A DNA stretch of 25,755 bases from Oscillospiraceae bacterium (lineage in GTDB: Bacteria > Bacillota > Clostridia > Oscillospirales > Oscillospiraceae): contig JAEDIZ010000019.1 in assembly GCA_016296635.1 (NCBI GenBank), forward strand, positions 1-25,755, read 5' to 3'. The number at the start of each line of letters is the position of its first letter. Position 1 is the first letter of the stretch. The translations under genes were made by a program, and so were the position numbers. The notes under the pieces are model-generated. The model was not told the DNA's origin. It made no database searches and worked only from the letters and a program-made list of their open reading frames with translations. This document shows, in pieces, positions 7,505 to 14,562 of the stretch.

Positions 7505-8320
7505 CTAAATCTTTTCGTAAAGCCAGATTCCGAAATCCAGCGTTGTGGTCAGGCAATCCGTCTGCTCGGCCTTCTGCTGATCCGCTTTTCCTGTCTTATA
7601 ATAATAAGGTGTCATACGAAACAGATCCATGATCTCGCTGCCATGAAGCGTGATCTCATAGCGCAGGCTTTTCTTTTCCGTCAGAGTAAACCCCGCCGCT
7701 GCTTCTTCCAATGGCGGATTCAGATACGGCGTATCATAGACAAGCTGCTTCAGCTCCCAAAGATGCCGCTCCAACGGAACCACACGCACCAGAAGTCCAC
7801 TCTTTTTCAGAACTCTTCTGAACTCTTCCGGGAGAAACGGCGAGAAAATGTTCGCCACGCAGTCCAAGCTTTCATCTGCCACCGGCAATTTTGCCGTACT
7901 GGCGGAGGCCAGAATCAGGTTCTTCGACCGCTTCGCAGCCGCGATCAGCGCTTCTTTGGAAATATCAATGCCGATCACCTGCGGCTGTTTTCCCGAGGCA
8001 AGCAGCGCATCGTAAATCTTTGCCGTGTACATGCCCTCTCCGCAGCCCGCATCCAACACACAGGCCTCCTGCGGCATTCGAGCCGCAATGCACGCCGCGA
8101 CATCATCTGCCAGTTTATCATAGAAGCCCTTATTCAGAAACTCCGTGCGGGCGCGCACCATTAGCTTATCGTCGCCATGCCGCTTTGTTGACGCTGTCGG
8201 CGGAAGTAGGTTAACATAACCACTTTTTGCGCGGTCAAAACAATGCCCCTGCGTGCAAATATACCGTTTTTCTTCCTGCCGCATCTCTCCCGAACAGATT
8301 GGACAGATCAGTTCTGCCAT
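7505..8320 (-). CDS. rlmA: RlmA-like 23S rRNA (guanine-N1)-methyltransferase
   Basis: 271-residue SAM-dependent methyltransferase with an N-terminal zinc-binding knuckle (C6, C9, C22, H26 in CPICS and CTQGHCFD), followed by the conserved AKSGYVNLLP segment typical of RlmA. The Rossmann SAM loop is VLDAGCGEGMYTA (88-100). Family members methylate N1 of G745 (Gram-negatives) or G748 (Gram-positives) in helix 35 of 23S rRNA, and the latter type can give tylosin resistance. Which guanine is used here is not visible. The ATG at 8320 has GGAGG eight bases upstream; the in-frame ATGs at 8344/8341 lie before this site and are unlikely. The tsf terminator lies just upstream and I see no clear promoter, so it may depend on read-through or on a promoter inside tsf. 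Confidence 0.85.
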   Translation of the reverse strand: MAELICPICSGEMRQEEKRYICTQGHCFDRAKSGYVNLLPPTASTKRHGDDKLMVRARTEFLNKGFYDKLADDVAACIAARMPQEACVLDAGCGEGMYTAKIYDALLASGKQPQVIGIDISKEALIAAAKRSKNLILASASTAKLPVADESLDCVANIFSPFLPEEFRRVLKKSGLLVRVVPLERHLWELKQLVYDTPYLNPPLEEAAAGFTLTEKKSLRYEITLHGSEIMDLFRMTPYYYKTGKADQQKAEQTDCLTTTLDFGIWLYEKI

Positions 8321-8349
8321 CGCACTTTCCTCCTTTTGCATCACACATG

Positions 8350-8381
8350 AAAAACCCCCATCTGAACAGATGGGGGTTTTT
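8350..8381 (-). terminator. Rho-independent terminator of rpsB-tsf
   Basis: An 11-base GC-rich core stem (CCCCCATCTG plus flanking A/T pairs) with a two-base loop, followed on the minus strand by five Ts, 13 bases past the tsf stop codon. Five As on the other side make it nearly symmetrical, but no plus-strand gene ends here. Confidence 0.9.
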
Positions 8382-8393
8382 GTAATCAGAAAC

Positions 8394-9323
8394 TTACTTG
8401 CCCATGTTCATCTGAGCAGCGACTTCTGCTGCGAAGTCTTCCTGCTTCTTTTCGATGCCTTCGCCCTTGGTGTAGTGAACAGCATCAACGAACTTGACGG
8501 TACCGCCGAGCTTCTTTGCAGCGTCAGCGATGTAGCCTTCAACAGAGCCGGAGAACAGATCGGAACGAACGAACTCCATCTGCAGCAGGCAGTTGTCAGC
8601 ATAGAACTTGTTCATCTTGCCGGCAGCAATCTTTTCCTTGACCTGCTGGGGCTTGGAAGCCATCTTGGGATCGTTGTCCATCAGAGCAACCTGAACAGCC
8701 AGCTCATGGTCAATGTCTTCCTGCGGAACATTGCTCTTGTCCCAGTACTTGGGGCTCATAGCAGCGATCTGCATAGCAACGTTCTTGCCGATTTCGGTAG
8801 CGTCGCAGCCTTCAACCTCGAGGTTGACCAGAACGCCGTGGGTGCCGCCCATGTGGACATAAGCAACAGAGGTGTTCTTGTCGAAGCGGGTGAAGCGGCG
8901 GATCTGCAGGTTTTCGCCGATGGACATAACCTTCTCAGGCAGAACCTCGGAGAGCTTCAGCTCGGTGCCGGGGTACTTGCACTCGGTCAGAGCAGCGACA
9001 TCAGCGGGGCCATCGGTCATAACGATGGTGCAGATATCTTTCACGAACTGAACAAATGCCGGGGACTTTGCGCAGAAGTCGGTCTCGCAGTTGACTTCGA
9101 CCATAGCGCCAACGCCGCACTTTTCGCAGACAGCAGCGTAAGCCATGCCTTCAGCAGCGATGCGGCTTGCCTTCTTTGCAGCCTTTGCCAGGCCCTTTTC
9201 ACGCAGATAGTCGATTGCCTTATCCATATCGCCGTCGGTCTCGGTCAGGGCCTTCTTGCAGTCCATCATGCCGACATTGGTCATTTCACGCAGTTTCTTA
9301 ACATCAGCAGCAGTAAATGCCAT
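8394..9323 (-). CDS. tsf: Translation elongation factor Ts
   Basis: 309-residue EF-Ts, the guanine nucleotide exchange factor that recycles EF-Tu-GDP to EF-Tu-GTP. The N-terminal UBA-like module (3-42) carries the hallmark LREMTNVGMMDCKKALTE, and the core begins with MVEVNCETDFCAKSPAF (74-90). Length is normal for the family. GGAGG lies eight bases before the ATG. It follows rpsB in the classical rpsB-tsf order with an 81-base gap that holds a hairpin, and ends at a strong terminator. Codon use looks highly optimised, in line with high expression. Confidence 0.98.
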   Translation of the reverse strand: MAFTAADVKKLREMTNVGMMDCKKALTETDGDMDKAIDYLREKGLAKAAKKASRIAAEGMAYAAVCEKCGVGAMVEVNCETDFCAKSPAFVQFVKDICTIVMTDGPADVAALTECKYPGTELKLSEVLPEKVMSIGENLQIRRFTRFDKNTSVAYVHMGGTHGVLVNLEVEGCDATEIGKNVAMQIAAMSPKYWDKSNVPQEDIDHELAVQVALMDNDPKMASKPQQVKEKIAAGKMNKFYADNCLLQMEFVRSDLFSGSVEGYIADAAKKLGGTVKFVDAVHYTKGEGIEKKQEDFAAEVAAQMNMGK

Positions 9324-9357
9324 TGTAATATCCTCCAGTCAATTTATCTTTTGAAAA

Positions 9358-9381
9358 GTGCCCGCTTGTTGCGGCGGGCAC
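9358..9381. repeat. Hairpin in the rpsB-tsf intergenic region
   Basis: Eight-base inverted repeat (GTGCCCGC and its complement) around an eight-base loop. On the minus-strand transcript it is followed by TTTTC, so it resembles a weak terminator or attenuator that would lower tsf mRNA relative to rpsB, or a processing/stabilising stem. An intergenic rpsB-tsf hairpin is also known in other bacteria; the role here is inferred. Confidence 0.6.
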
Positions 9382-9404
9382 CTGTTTTGTTGTTTACTTT
9401 TTAA

Positions 9405-10139
9405 TTATTCAGCTGCGGGAGCTTCGACCTCTGCTGCGGGAGCTTCGGTGTTCTCTTCGCCCTGACGGCCTTCGGTGACTGCATTTGCCATGGTGGCAGC
9501 AATCAGGCGGATAGCACGGATAGCGTCGTCGTTGCCGGGGATGACATAGTCAACTTCGTCCGGATCGCAGTTGGTATCAACGATAGCGACGATGGGGATG
9601 TGCAGCTTGCGAGCTTCAGCAATTGCATTTCTTTCCTTGCGCGGGTCGACGATGAACAGAGCGCCGGGGAGCTTCTTCATTTCCTTCACGCCGCCGAGAT
9701 ACTTCTCGAGCTTTGCGATCTCGCCCTGATGCTTGATGACTTCCTTCTTGGGCAGCATTGCGAAAGTGCCGTCCTCTTCCATCTTCTTCAGCTGAGCAAG
9801 ACGGTCGATACGGGTACGCATGGTGCGGAAGTTGGTCAGCATACCGCCGAGCCAACGAGCGTTGACATAGTACATGCCGACGCGCTCTGCTTCTTCCTTG
9901 ATAGCGTCCTGAGCCTGCTTCTTGGTGCCGACGAACAGGATGCTCTGGCCGTTAGCTGCCAGCTCACGAACGAAGGAATAAGCCTCTTCGAGCTTCTTTA
10001 CGGTCTTCTGCAGGTCAATGATATAGATACCATTGCGCTCGGTGTAGATGTAGGTTGCCATTTTGGGGTTCCAGCGGCGGGTCTGGTGACCGAAGTGGAC
10101 GCCAGCCTCGAGCAGCTGCTTCATAGATACGACTGCCAT
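9405..10139 (-). CDS. rpsB: 30S ribosomal protein S2
   Basis: 244-residue S2 protein of the small ribosomal subunit. The N-terminal signature MKQLLEAGVHFGHQTRRWNPKM (6-27) and the later FVDPRKERNAIAEA-type segment, here FIVDPRKERNAIAEARKL, are unmistakable. The C-terminus carries an acidic Ala/Glu/Pro tail (EAPAAEVEAPAAE), a common variable extension of S2. The ATG at 10139 is preceded by AAGGAG; the frame is open further upstream but that region is the mRNA leader. First gene of the rpsB-tsf operon. Confidence 0.98.
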   Translation of the reverse strand: MAVVSMKQLLEAGVHFGHQTRRWNPKMATYIYTERNGIYIIDLQKTVKKLEEAYSFVRELAANGQSILFVGTKKQAQDAIKEEAERVGMYYVNARWLGGMLTNFRTMRTRIDRLAQLKKMEEDGTFAMLPKKEVIKHQGEIAKLEKYLGGVKEMKKLPGALFIVDPRKERNAIAEARKLHIPIVAIVDTNCDPDEVDYVIPGNDDAIRAIRLIAATMANAVTEGRQGEENTEAPAAEVEAPAAE

Positions 10140-10256
10140 TTTTTGTTCTCCTTTTTGTTTTGACCTCCACCGGATTCGGCTTCTCTCACCCTTGCGGGCA
10201 CGCGAAAGAAGGATCCTCCGATGTGTGGTTTGAAATGTCACTTCTCTTGAAGTGCC
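10140..10256 (-). promoter_or_regulatory. rpsB mRNA leader with 5'-end hairpin
   Basis: Starting about five bases after the -10 box, the predicted transcript has a leader of about 115 nucleotides. A CACTTC/GAAGTG stem with a four-base loop (10239-10254) would lie at its very 5' end, and GGAGG-like sequences occur at several points before the true rpsB site. A role in S2 feedback control is possible but I do not recognise a described leader family. Confidence 0.4.
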
Positions 10257-10261
10257 AAGTA

Positions 10262-10290
10262 ATTATACAAGAAGGACATTAAAATTGCAA
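10262..10290 (-). promoter_or_regulatory. Sigma-A-type promoter of rpsB-tsf
   Basis: TTGCAA (10290-10285), a 17-base spacer and a perfect TATAAT (10267-10262) on the minus strand, with an upstream A/T-rich tract (10291-10320) that could act as an UP element. Fits a strong ribosomal-protein promoter. Confidence 0.85.
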
Positions 10291-10345
10291 GCACTATTTT
10301 ACATTTTTTTCTGGTTTTTCAACGCTTTTCCGGTTCTTTTCTCCC

Positions 10346-10624
10346 TCAAAGCAGCCCCTTTCGCTTTCGCGGCGTGCGCCACTCCGGTGTCGGCCCGTCG
10401 GCAAGGATAATGTCCTCACCGATGCGCCGGATGCAGGCCCACGGAATCACATAATCATACTCTCTGCCGAACAGTCCAAGATATTTGCAGGGCCCCGGAA
10501 CTATGAGCGCCGTGACCCTGCCGCACTCCAGATCTACGCAAAGATCCTGAGTATACCCCAGTCTTGCCCCTTCGCAGACATGGATGACTTCTTTGTTTCG
10601 CAGCTCTGAAAATCGGTTCACCAT
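10346..10624 (-). CDS. ylmC: YlmC/YmxH-family PRC-barrel sporulation protein
   Basis: 92-residue PRC-barrel protein of the YlmC/YmxH family, found in endospore formers and usually located near sigG. The protein opens with RFSELRNKEVIHVCEGARLGYTQDL, the typical beta-strand pattern, and contains the GYxxDL-type and YDYVIPWACIRRIGEDII segments of the family. The molecular role is not established. The ATG at 10624 is preceded by a GGGGG stretch; a TTG at 10639 in the same frame is an alternative start. It lies 69 bases downstream of sigG and is probably co-transcribed with it. No clear terminator is visible before the rpsB promoter. Confidence 0.85.
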   Translation of the reverse strand: MVNRFSELRNKEVIHVCEGARLGYTQDLCVDLECGRVTALIVPGPCKYLGLFGREYDYVIPWACIRRIGEDIILADGPTPEWRTPRKRKGLL

Positions 10625-10693
10625 CCGCCGCACCCCCAAGGTTCTTTTCTGTCTTATCCTATTCCCGCCCGCATGTCCAGTATGCCTTCGGGT

Positions 10694-11467
10694 TCAGGAC
10701 ATTGCCCGGCGAATGAACGCAATCGCGTTTTTCTCCAGTCTTGAAACCTGTGCCTGGGAGATTCCCACCGCACCCGCCACTTCCGTCTGCGTTCTGCCGT
10801 CGTAAAACCGGAGGGAAAGGATCCGCTTTTCCCGCTCGGAAAGATTTTTGATCGCATCGCGCAGCGCCAGATTTTCCAGCCACGCCTCATCCGTATTTCT
10901 TCTGTCACGCACCTGATCCATGACCGTCAGCGGATCGCCGCCGTCGGAATAGACTGGTTCATACAAGGATACCGGCGCCGCAATGGCATCCATGGCGTCA
11001 ATGACTTCCTCCACCGGCATCTCAAGAGCCTGCGCAATCTGCTCCATGCTCGGTTCCCGCCCATCCTTTGTCATCAGCGATTCTTTACATTGCAGAACAC
11101 GGTACGCCGTATCCCGCACAGAGCGGCTGACGCGGATGGGGCTGTAGTCGCGCAGATACCGGCGCAGCTCTCCTGCAATCATCGGCACGCCGTAGGTGGA
11201 AAAACGGACATCCTTTGTCGTGTCAAAATTCTGAATGGCCTTTAGAAGCCCGATGCAGCCCACCTGAAAAAGGTCATCCGGGTTTTCTCCGCGTCCGATA
11301 AACCGCTGAATGACAGAAAGCACTAGCTTCAGGTTACCTTCCACCAGCTTTTTTCTCGCCTGCTCGTCACCGGTCTGCGCCTTTCGGATTAAAACCATCA
11401 TCTCGCTGTTTGTAAGTGTTTTCAGTTTTGCCGTATTGATACCGCTGATTTCAACTTTTCCAAGCAT
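10694..11467 (-). CDS. sigG: RNA polymerase sporulation sigma factor SigG
   Basis: 257-residue sigma-70 family protein that directs late forespore transcription. The N-terminal KVEISGINTAKLKTLTN (4-20) is specific to SigG rather than SigF, followed by region 2 with LVEGNLKLVLSVIQRF (41-56) and DDLFQVGCIGLLKAIQNFD (64-82), then the GELRRYLRDYSPIRVSRSVRDTAYR block. The C-terminal helix-turn-helix, TEVAGAVGISQAQVSRLEK, is region 4.2. GAGGG lies eight bases before the ATG. Upstream is a sequence that fits a SigF promoter. Unlike the arrangement common in Bacillus and Clostridium, spoIIGA and sigE are not immediately upstream: the next 578 bases are non-coding and end at rpsT. Confidence 0.96.
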   Translation of the reverse strand: MLGKVEISGINTAKLKTLTNSEMMVLIRKAQTGDEQARKKLVEGNLKLVLSVIQRFIGRGENPDDLFQVGCIGLLKAIQNFDTTKDVRFSTYGVPMIAGELRRYLRDYSPIRVSRSVRDTAYRVLQCKESLMTKDGREPSMEQIAQALEMPVEEVIDAMDAIAAPVSLYEPVYSDGGDPLTVMDQVRDRRNTDEAWLENLALRDAIKNLSEREKRILSLRFYDGRTQTEVAGAVGISQAQVSRLEKNAIAFIRRAMS

Positions 11468-11495
11468 ATTCCGTACCCTCGCTTTCTGATACAGT

Positions 11496-11524
11496 CAGTA
11501 TTTCCCAAAGGTGAGATTTGATAC
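11496..11524 (-). promoter_or_regulatory. Candidate SigF-type promoter of sigG
   Basis: On the minus strand GTATC (11524-11520), 14 bases, then GGAAATACTG (11505-11496). The -10 matches the Bacillus SigF consensus GGnnAnAHTR at every defined position; the -35 matches GYATA in four of five. The spacer is one to two bases shorter than usual. It ends 28 bases before the sigG start, and SigF-driven sigG expression in the forespore is established in Bacillus. Confidence 0.55.
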
Positions 11525-11602
11525 CGAAAGCCGGATTGAAAAAAACAGCACCTGCTGCTGAAATGTGTATGAAACAGAAAAAAGCCTTACTTTTGAAACG
11601 AT

Positions 11603-11801
11603 TTTTTCACAATTTGGTTGACAATAATCGAGTCTGTCCGTCGACGTAATTTCCGGATTATTACTGTCCGTACTGTATTTTTTACGAAAAAAATTGCAAT
11701 TCCGGTCTGTGCACAAGTCTGTGGATACTGTGAAAAACTCTCACATTTCAATGAGAAATCCACATATCCACACAGTTGTACACAGTCATGATTTGACCAC
11801 A
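11603..11801. other. Cluster of DnaA-box-like sequences in the sigG-rpsT non-coding region
   Basis: The 578-base gap 11468-12045 has no credible gene. Within 11708-11801 lie seven near-matches to the DnaA box TTATCCACA: minus-strand boxes at 11708-11716 (TTGTGCACA), 11720-11728 (GTATCCACA) and 11729-11737 (TTTTTCACA), and plus-strand boxes at 11756-11764 (AAATCCACA), 11764-11772 (ATATCCACA), 11776-11784 (TTGTACACA) and 11793-11801 (TTGACCACA). One more, TTTTTCACA, is at 11603-11611. Two boxes have eight of nine bases right, the rest seven; none is perfect. The two best form an inverted TGTGGATA...TATCCACA pair. AT-rich stretches follow at about 11820-11880 and 11926-11975. It could bind DnaA as an origin-like or regulatory cluster; the function is inferred. 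Confidence 0.5.
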
Positions 11802-11960
11802 TTCGTCCCGGTTGCAAATAACATTGTTTACATAACACTATTGAAACATTTTGTTTTCAAATTGTCATCTTTTTATCCCTTCCGGATACCGCCCCCACCC
11901 TGCAAAAAATCGTCCGCCTGTTCTCTACAGAAATTTTTAGAAAAAAACAGAAAAAAAGGA

Positions 11961-11989
11961 TTGATTTTTTGAATGCAGCTCACTATAAT
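11961..11989 (+). promoter_or_regulatory. Sigma-A-type promoter of rpsT
   Basis: TTGATT (11961-11966), 17-base spacer and TATAAT (11984-11989), preceded by an A-rich tract (11939-11958). The start codon of rpsT is 57 bases further on. Confidence 0.8.
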
Positions 11990-12045
11990 GTATTTCTGCA
12001 TGAAACTGTTGTTTCGTTTATTCACGCTATTGAGGAGGTGTAGTC

Positions 12046-12309
12046 ATGCCCAACATTAAGTCTGCCAAGAAAAGAGTTCTGGTTTCCAAGGTCAACAACG
12101 AACGCAACAAAATGGAGAAATCCGCTCTGAAGACCGTTCTGAAGAAGTTTGAAGCTGCTGTTGCCGAAGGCAACCGTGAGCAGGCCGATAGCGCTTACAA
12201 AGCTGCAGTGAAGTCCATCGATCAGGCTGTCAACAAGGGTCTTATTCACAAGAATAATGCTGCCCGTAAGAAGAGCCACATCACGCTGAAGATGAACAAG
12301 CTGGCTTGA
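12046..12309 (+). CDS. rpsT: 30S ribosomal protein S20
   Basis: 87-residue S20, a three-helix protein that binds 16S rRNA in the body of the 30S subunit. The MPNIKSAKKRVLVSKVNNERNK start, the Ala-rich middle and the NKGLIHKNNAARKKSHI segment near the end are diagnostic, and the size is standard. GAGGAGGTG precedes the ATG. It is a single-gene unit with its own promoter and terminator, and is the first plus-strand gene after the divergent non-coding region. Confidence 0.98.
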   Translation: MPNIKSAKKRVLVSKVNNERNKMEKSALKTVLKKFEAAVAEGNREQADSAYKAAVKSIDQAVNKGLIHKNNAARKKSHITLKMNKLA

Positions 12310-12324
12310 TTCGCCGAATAATCA

Positions 12325-12356
12325 CCCTCTGAAGCTTTTGCTTCGGGGGGATTTTT
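12325..12356 (+). terminator. Rho-independent terminator of rpsT
   Basis: Eleven-base stem with two G-T pairs (CCCTCTGAAGC against GCTTCGGGGGG), a TTTT loop and ATTTTT after it. The whole terminator is enclosed by an outer perfect inverted repeat, CCGAATAA (12314-12321) and TTATTCGG (12359-12366). Confidence 0.9.
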
Positions 12357-12377
12357 CGTTATTCGGACAGTTTCTGC

Positions 12378-12406
12378 TTGCTGAAAATCAGCAGCTTTGC
12401 TATAAC
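12378..12406 (+). promoter_or_regulatory. Sigma-A-type promoter of recG
   Basis: TTGCTG (12378-12383), 17-base spacer and TATAAC (12401-12406), 33 bases before the recG start. A GCTGA-AAA-TCAGC inverted repeat overlaps the -35 box and could be an operator, though it may be chance. Confidence 0.65.
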
Positions 12407-12439
12407 TTAAATAGTAAAAGCGCAGAAAGGAGCTTTCGG

Positions 12440-14485
12440 ATGCAGTTATCTGATTCCGTCACCGTTTTGAAAGGCATCGGCCCAAGCCGTGCAAAACAGC
12501 TCGAAAAACTGAATATCCGAACGCTTTATGATCTTCTAGCTTATTTCCCCCGAGATTACGAAGATCGTACAAAGCTCGCCAATATCTGCGATCTTGTTCC
12601 CGGAGAACCAGCCTGTTTCGAAGCCATGGTCATCTCCAATCCCACAACGGCGCATATCCGCAAGGGCATGGACATCACAAGGCTCAAGGTAGCCGATGAA
12701 ACCGGTCGGCTGAATCTTACTTTCTTCAATCAAAACTATGTCAAAGACCAGCTGCAGTACGGAGAAAGCTATTATTTTTACGGTGCTTTGCAGGAGGACT
12801 TCGGTGCAAGCATGGCTTCTCCGTCTTTTGAGCGCGTTGATTCGTCCGGTACGGTCACGAACCGGATTCTGCCCATCTACGGCCTGACTGCCGGTCTTTC
12901 CAACAAAGTCCTCATTTCCTGCGTCCGGCAGGCGCTGGATGCCTGCGGGGATGCTCTTCCGGAAATCTTGCCGGAGCAGGTACGCAGACGGTATCATCTG
13001 TGCGGCGTGCGCATGGCGTATGAATCCGTGCATAACCCTGCCAGTCTTGAGCTTCTGATGCAGGCAAAGAAGCGGCTCGTTTTTGAAGAATTTTTCATTT
13101 TTTCCGCGGGTCTTGCCCTGCTGCGTGAAAAACGCACGGGCGTTTTCACGGATGCCTATGATACATCCTGCATCCGCAGTTTCTGCGATGCCCTGCCCTT
13201 CCGGCTGACGGACGCACAGCTTCGCGCGATCGAAGAAATCGGGCAGGATCTGCAAAAGGGTGTTCCCATGAACCGGCTGGTACAGGGTGATGTTGGCAGT
13301 GGCAAGACAGTCATTGCCGCCGCAGCCTGCCTCTGCGCCGTCAAAAACGGCCGTCAGGCCGCTTTCATGGCACCCACCGAAATTCTTGCCGAGCAGCACG
13401 CCGAAAACCTTTCACGGATGCTGGCACCCTTCGGGATTTCCGTTGTACTTCTGACCGGCTCTGTCACGGGCGCCGCCCGGAAACTGGTACTGGCCGCCAT
13501 CGCAGACGGCTCTGCGCAGCTCGTCATCGGGACGCATGCGCTCATTTCCGAGGGTGTCACCTTTGCTGACCTCGGTCTTGTAGTTGCTGACGAACAGCAC
13601 CGCTTCGGTGTTGCGCAGCGTGCCGCACTGACGGCAAAGGGCATTTCGCCGCATCTGCTAGTCATGTCCGCCACGCCGATCCCCCGAACACTTGCGCTCA
13701 TCGCCTACGGCGATCTGGATGTTTCCATTGTGGATGAGCTGCCTCCCGGAAGGCTGCCGGTGCAGACCTTCCTCGTAGATGAATCCTACCGCAAGCGCAT
13801 CAACGCATTCATCCGCAAACAATGCGGGGAAAATCATCAGGTCTATATCGTCTGCCCCGCTGTAGAAGAGGGTGACGATGACACGCTCAAGTCCGCCGAG
13901 GTCTGGGCAGAAACGCTGCAAAGCGCCGTCTTCCCCGATCTGCGTGTCGGTCTTCTGCACGGAAAGATGAAAGGTTCGGAAAAAGAAGCCGTTCTCGGCG
14001 CGTTTTCCCGGCACGAAGTCGATATTCTGGTCAGCACCACCGTTATCGAAGTCGGCGTGGACGTACCGAACGCAACGCTGATCGTCATTGAAAACGCTGA
14101 CCGGTTTGGTCTTGCCCAGCTGCATCAGCTGCGCGGCCGCGTGGGACGCGGAAAAGCTCAATCCTACTGCGTTCTGTTCTCCTCCTCCAAAAACGCCGAA
14201 ACAAAAAAACGCCTGCAGGCGCTCTGCAAAACAACAGACGGCTTCAAAATCTCGGAAGAGGATCTCGCTCTGCGAGGCCCCGGCGATTTCTTCGGCTCCC
14301 GGCAGCACGGCCTGCCGCTGTTCAAGGTTGCAAGTCTGCAGATGGATCTGCAGACCCTCAAGGATGCGCAGCGGGCCTCGGCAGAGTTCATCCGGAGTGC
14401 AAACAGTCTGGACGATCCCGCCATGCAGCCGCTCAAAGAACGGATTCAGATTCTTTTCTCGCAGGATAGTATTGTACTCAACTAA
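12440..14485 (+). CDS. recG: ATP-dependent DNA helicase RecG
   Basis: 681-residue RecG, the superfamily 2 motor that regresses stalled replication forks and branch-migrates Holliday junctions. The N-terminal wedge region opens with SVTVLKGIGPSRAKQLEKLNI and contains the OB-fold (about 60-150). Helicase motifs are GDVGSGKT (Walker A, 283-290), the Walker B DEQH (384-387), SATPIPRTLAL (motif III), STTVIEVGVDVPNAT and HQLRGRVGRGKAQSYC (motif VI), followed by the RecG-specific GPGDFFGSRQHGLPLF stretch. Length is normal. AAAGGAG lies seven bases before the ATG at 12440; an in-frame start at 12338 would lie in the rpsT terminator and is rejected. In many Firmicutes recG is near yloU-fakA; here the same genes are close but separated by an ATPase gene and gpmI. 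Confidence 0.97.
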   Translation: MQLSDSVTVLKGIGPSRAKQLEKLNIRTLYDLLAYFPRDYEDRTKLANICDLVPGEPACFEAMVISNPTTAHIRKGMDITRLKVADETGRLNLTFFNQNYVKDQLQYGESYYFYGALQEDFGASMASPSFERVDSSGTVTNRILPIYGLTAGLSNKVLISCVRQALDACGDALPEILPEQVRRRYHLCGVRMAYESVHNPASLELLMQAKKRLVFEEFFIFSAGLALLREKRTGVFTDAYDTSCIRSFCDALPFRLTDAQLRAIEEIGQDLQKGVPMNRLVQGDVGSGKTVIAAAACLCAVKNGRQAAFMAPTEILAEQHAENLSRMLAPFGISVVLLTGSVTGAARKLVLAAIADGSAQLVIGTHALISEGVTFADLGLVVADEQHRFGVAQRAALTAKGISPHLLVMSATPIPRTLALIAYGDLDVSIVDELPPGRLPVQTFLVDESYRKRINAFIRKQCGENHQVYIVCPAVEEGDDDTLKSAEVWAETLQSAVFPDLRVGLLHGKMKGSEKEAVLGAFSRHEVDILVSTTVIEVGVDVPNATLIVIENADRFGLAQLHQLRGRVGRGKAQSYCVLFSSSKNAETKKRLQALCKTTDGFKISEEDLALRGPGDFFGSRQHGLPLFKVASLQMDLQTLKDAQRASAEFIRSANSLDDPAMQPLKERIQILFSQDSIVLN

Positions 14486-14493
14486 ACACTGCC

Positions 14494-14524
14494 ATGCCGC
14501 GCACAATCAATTTGTGCGCGGCAT
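14494..14524. repeat. Strong intergenic hairpin after recG
   Basis: Perfect 13-base inverted repeat (ATGCCGCGCACAA and its complement) around the five-base loop TCAAT, starting eight bases after the recG stop. It lacks a T-run on either side, so it is probably not a classical terminator; an mRNA 3'-end protecting stem or partial attenuator between recG and the ATPase gene is more likely. Confidence 0.75.
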
Positions 14525-14562
14525 ATACTATGCCCGAAAATGAATTGAAAAGAGGGCATGAT

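Noticed and set aside
8253..9404. 383-codon open frame on the plus strand opposite tsf
   Set aside because: Fully antisense to an unmistakable EF-Ts gene; its translation has no recognisable domain.
11495..11972. Short frames on both strands in the sigG-rpsT gap
   Set aside because: No ribosome site, AT-rich composition, overlap with DnaA-box-like repeats, and no recognisable protein.
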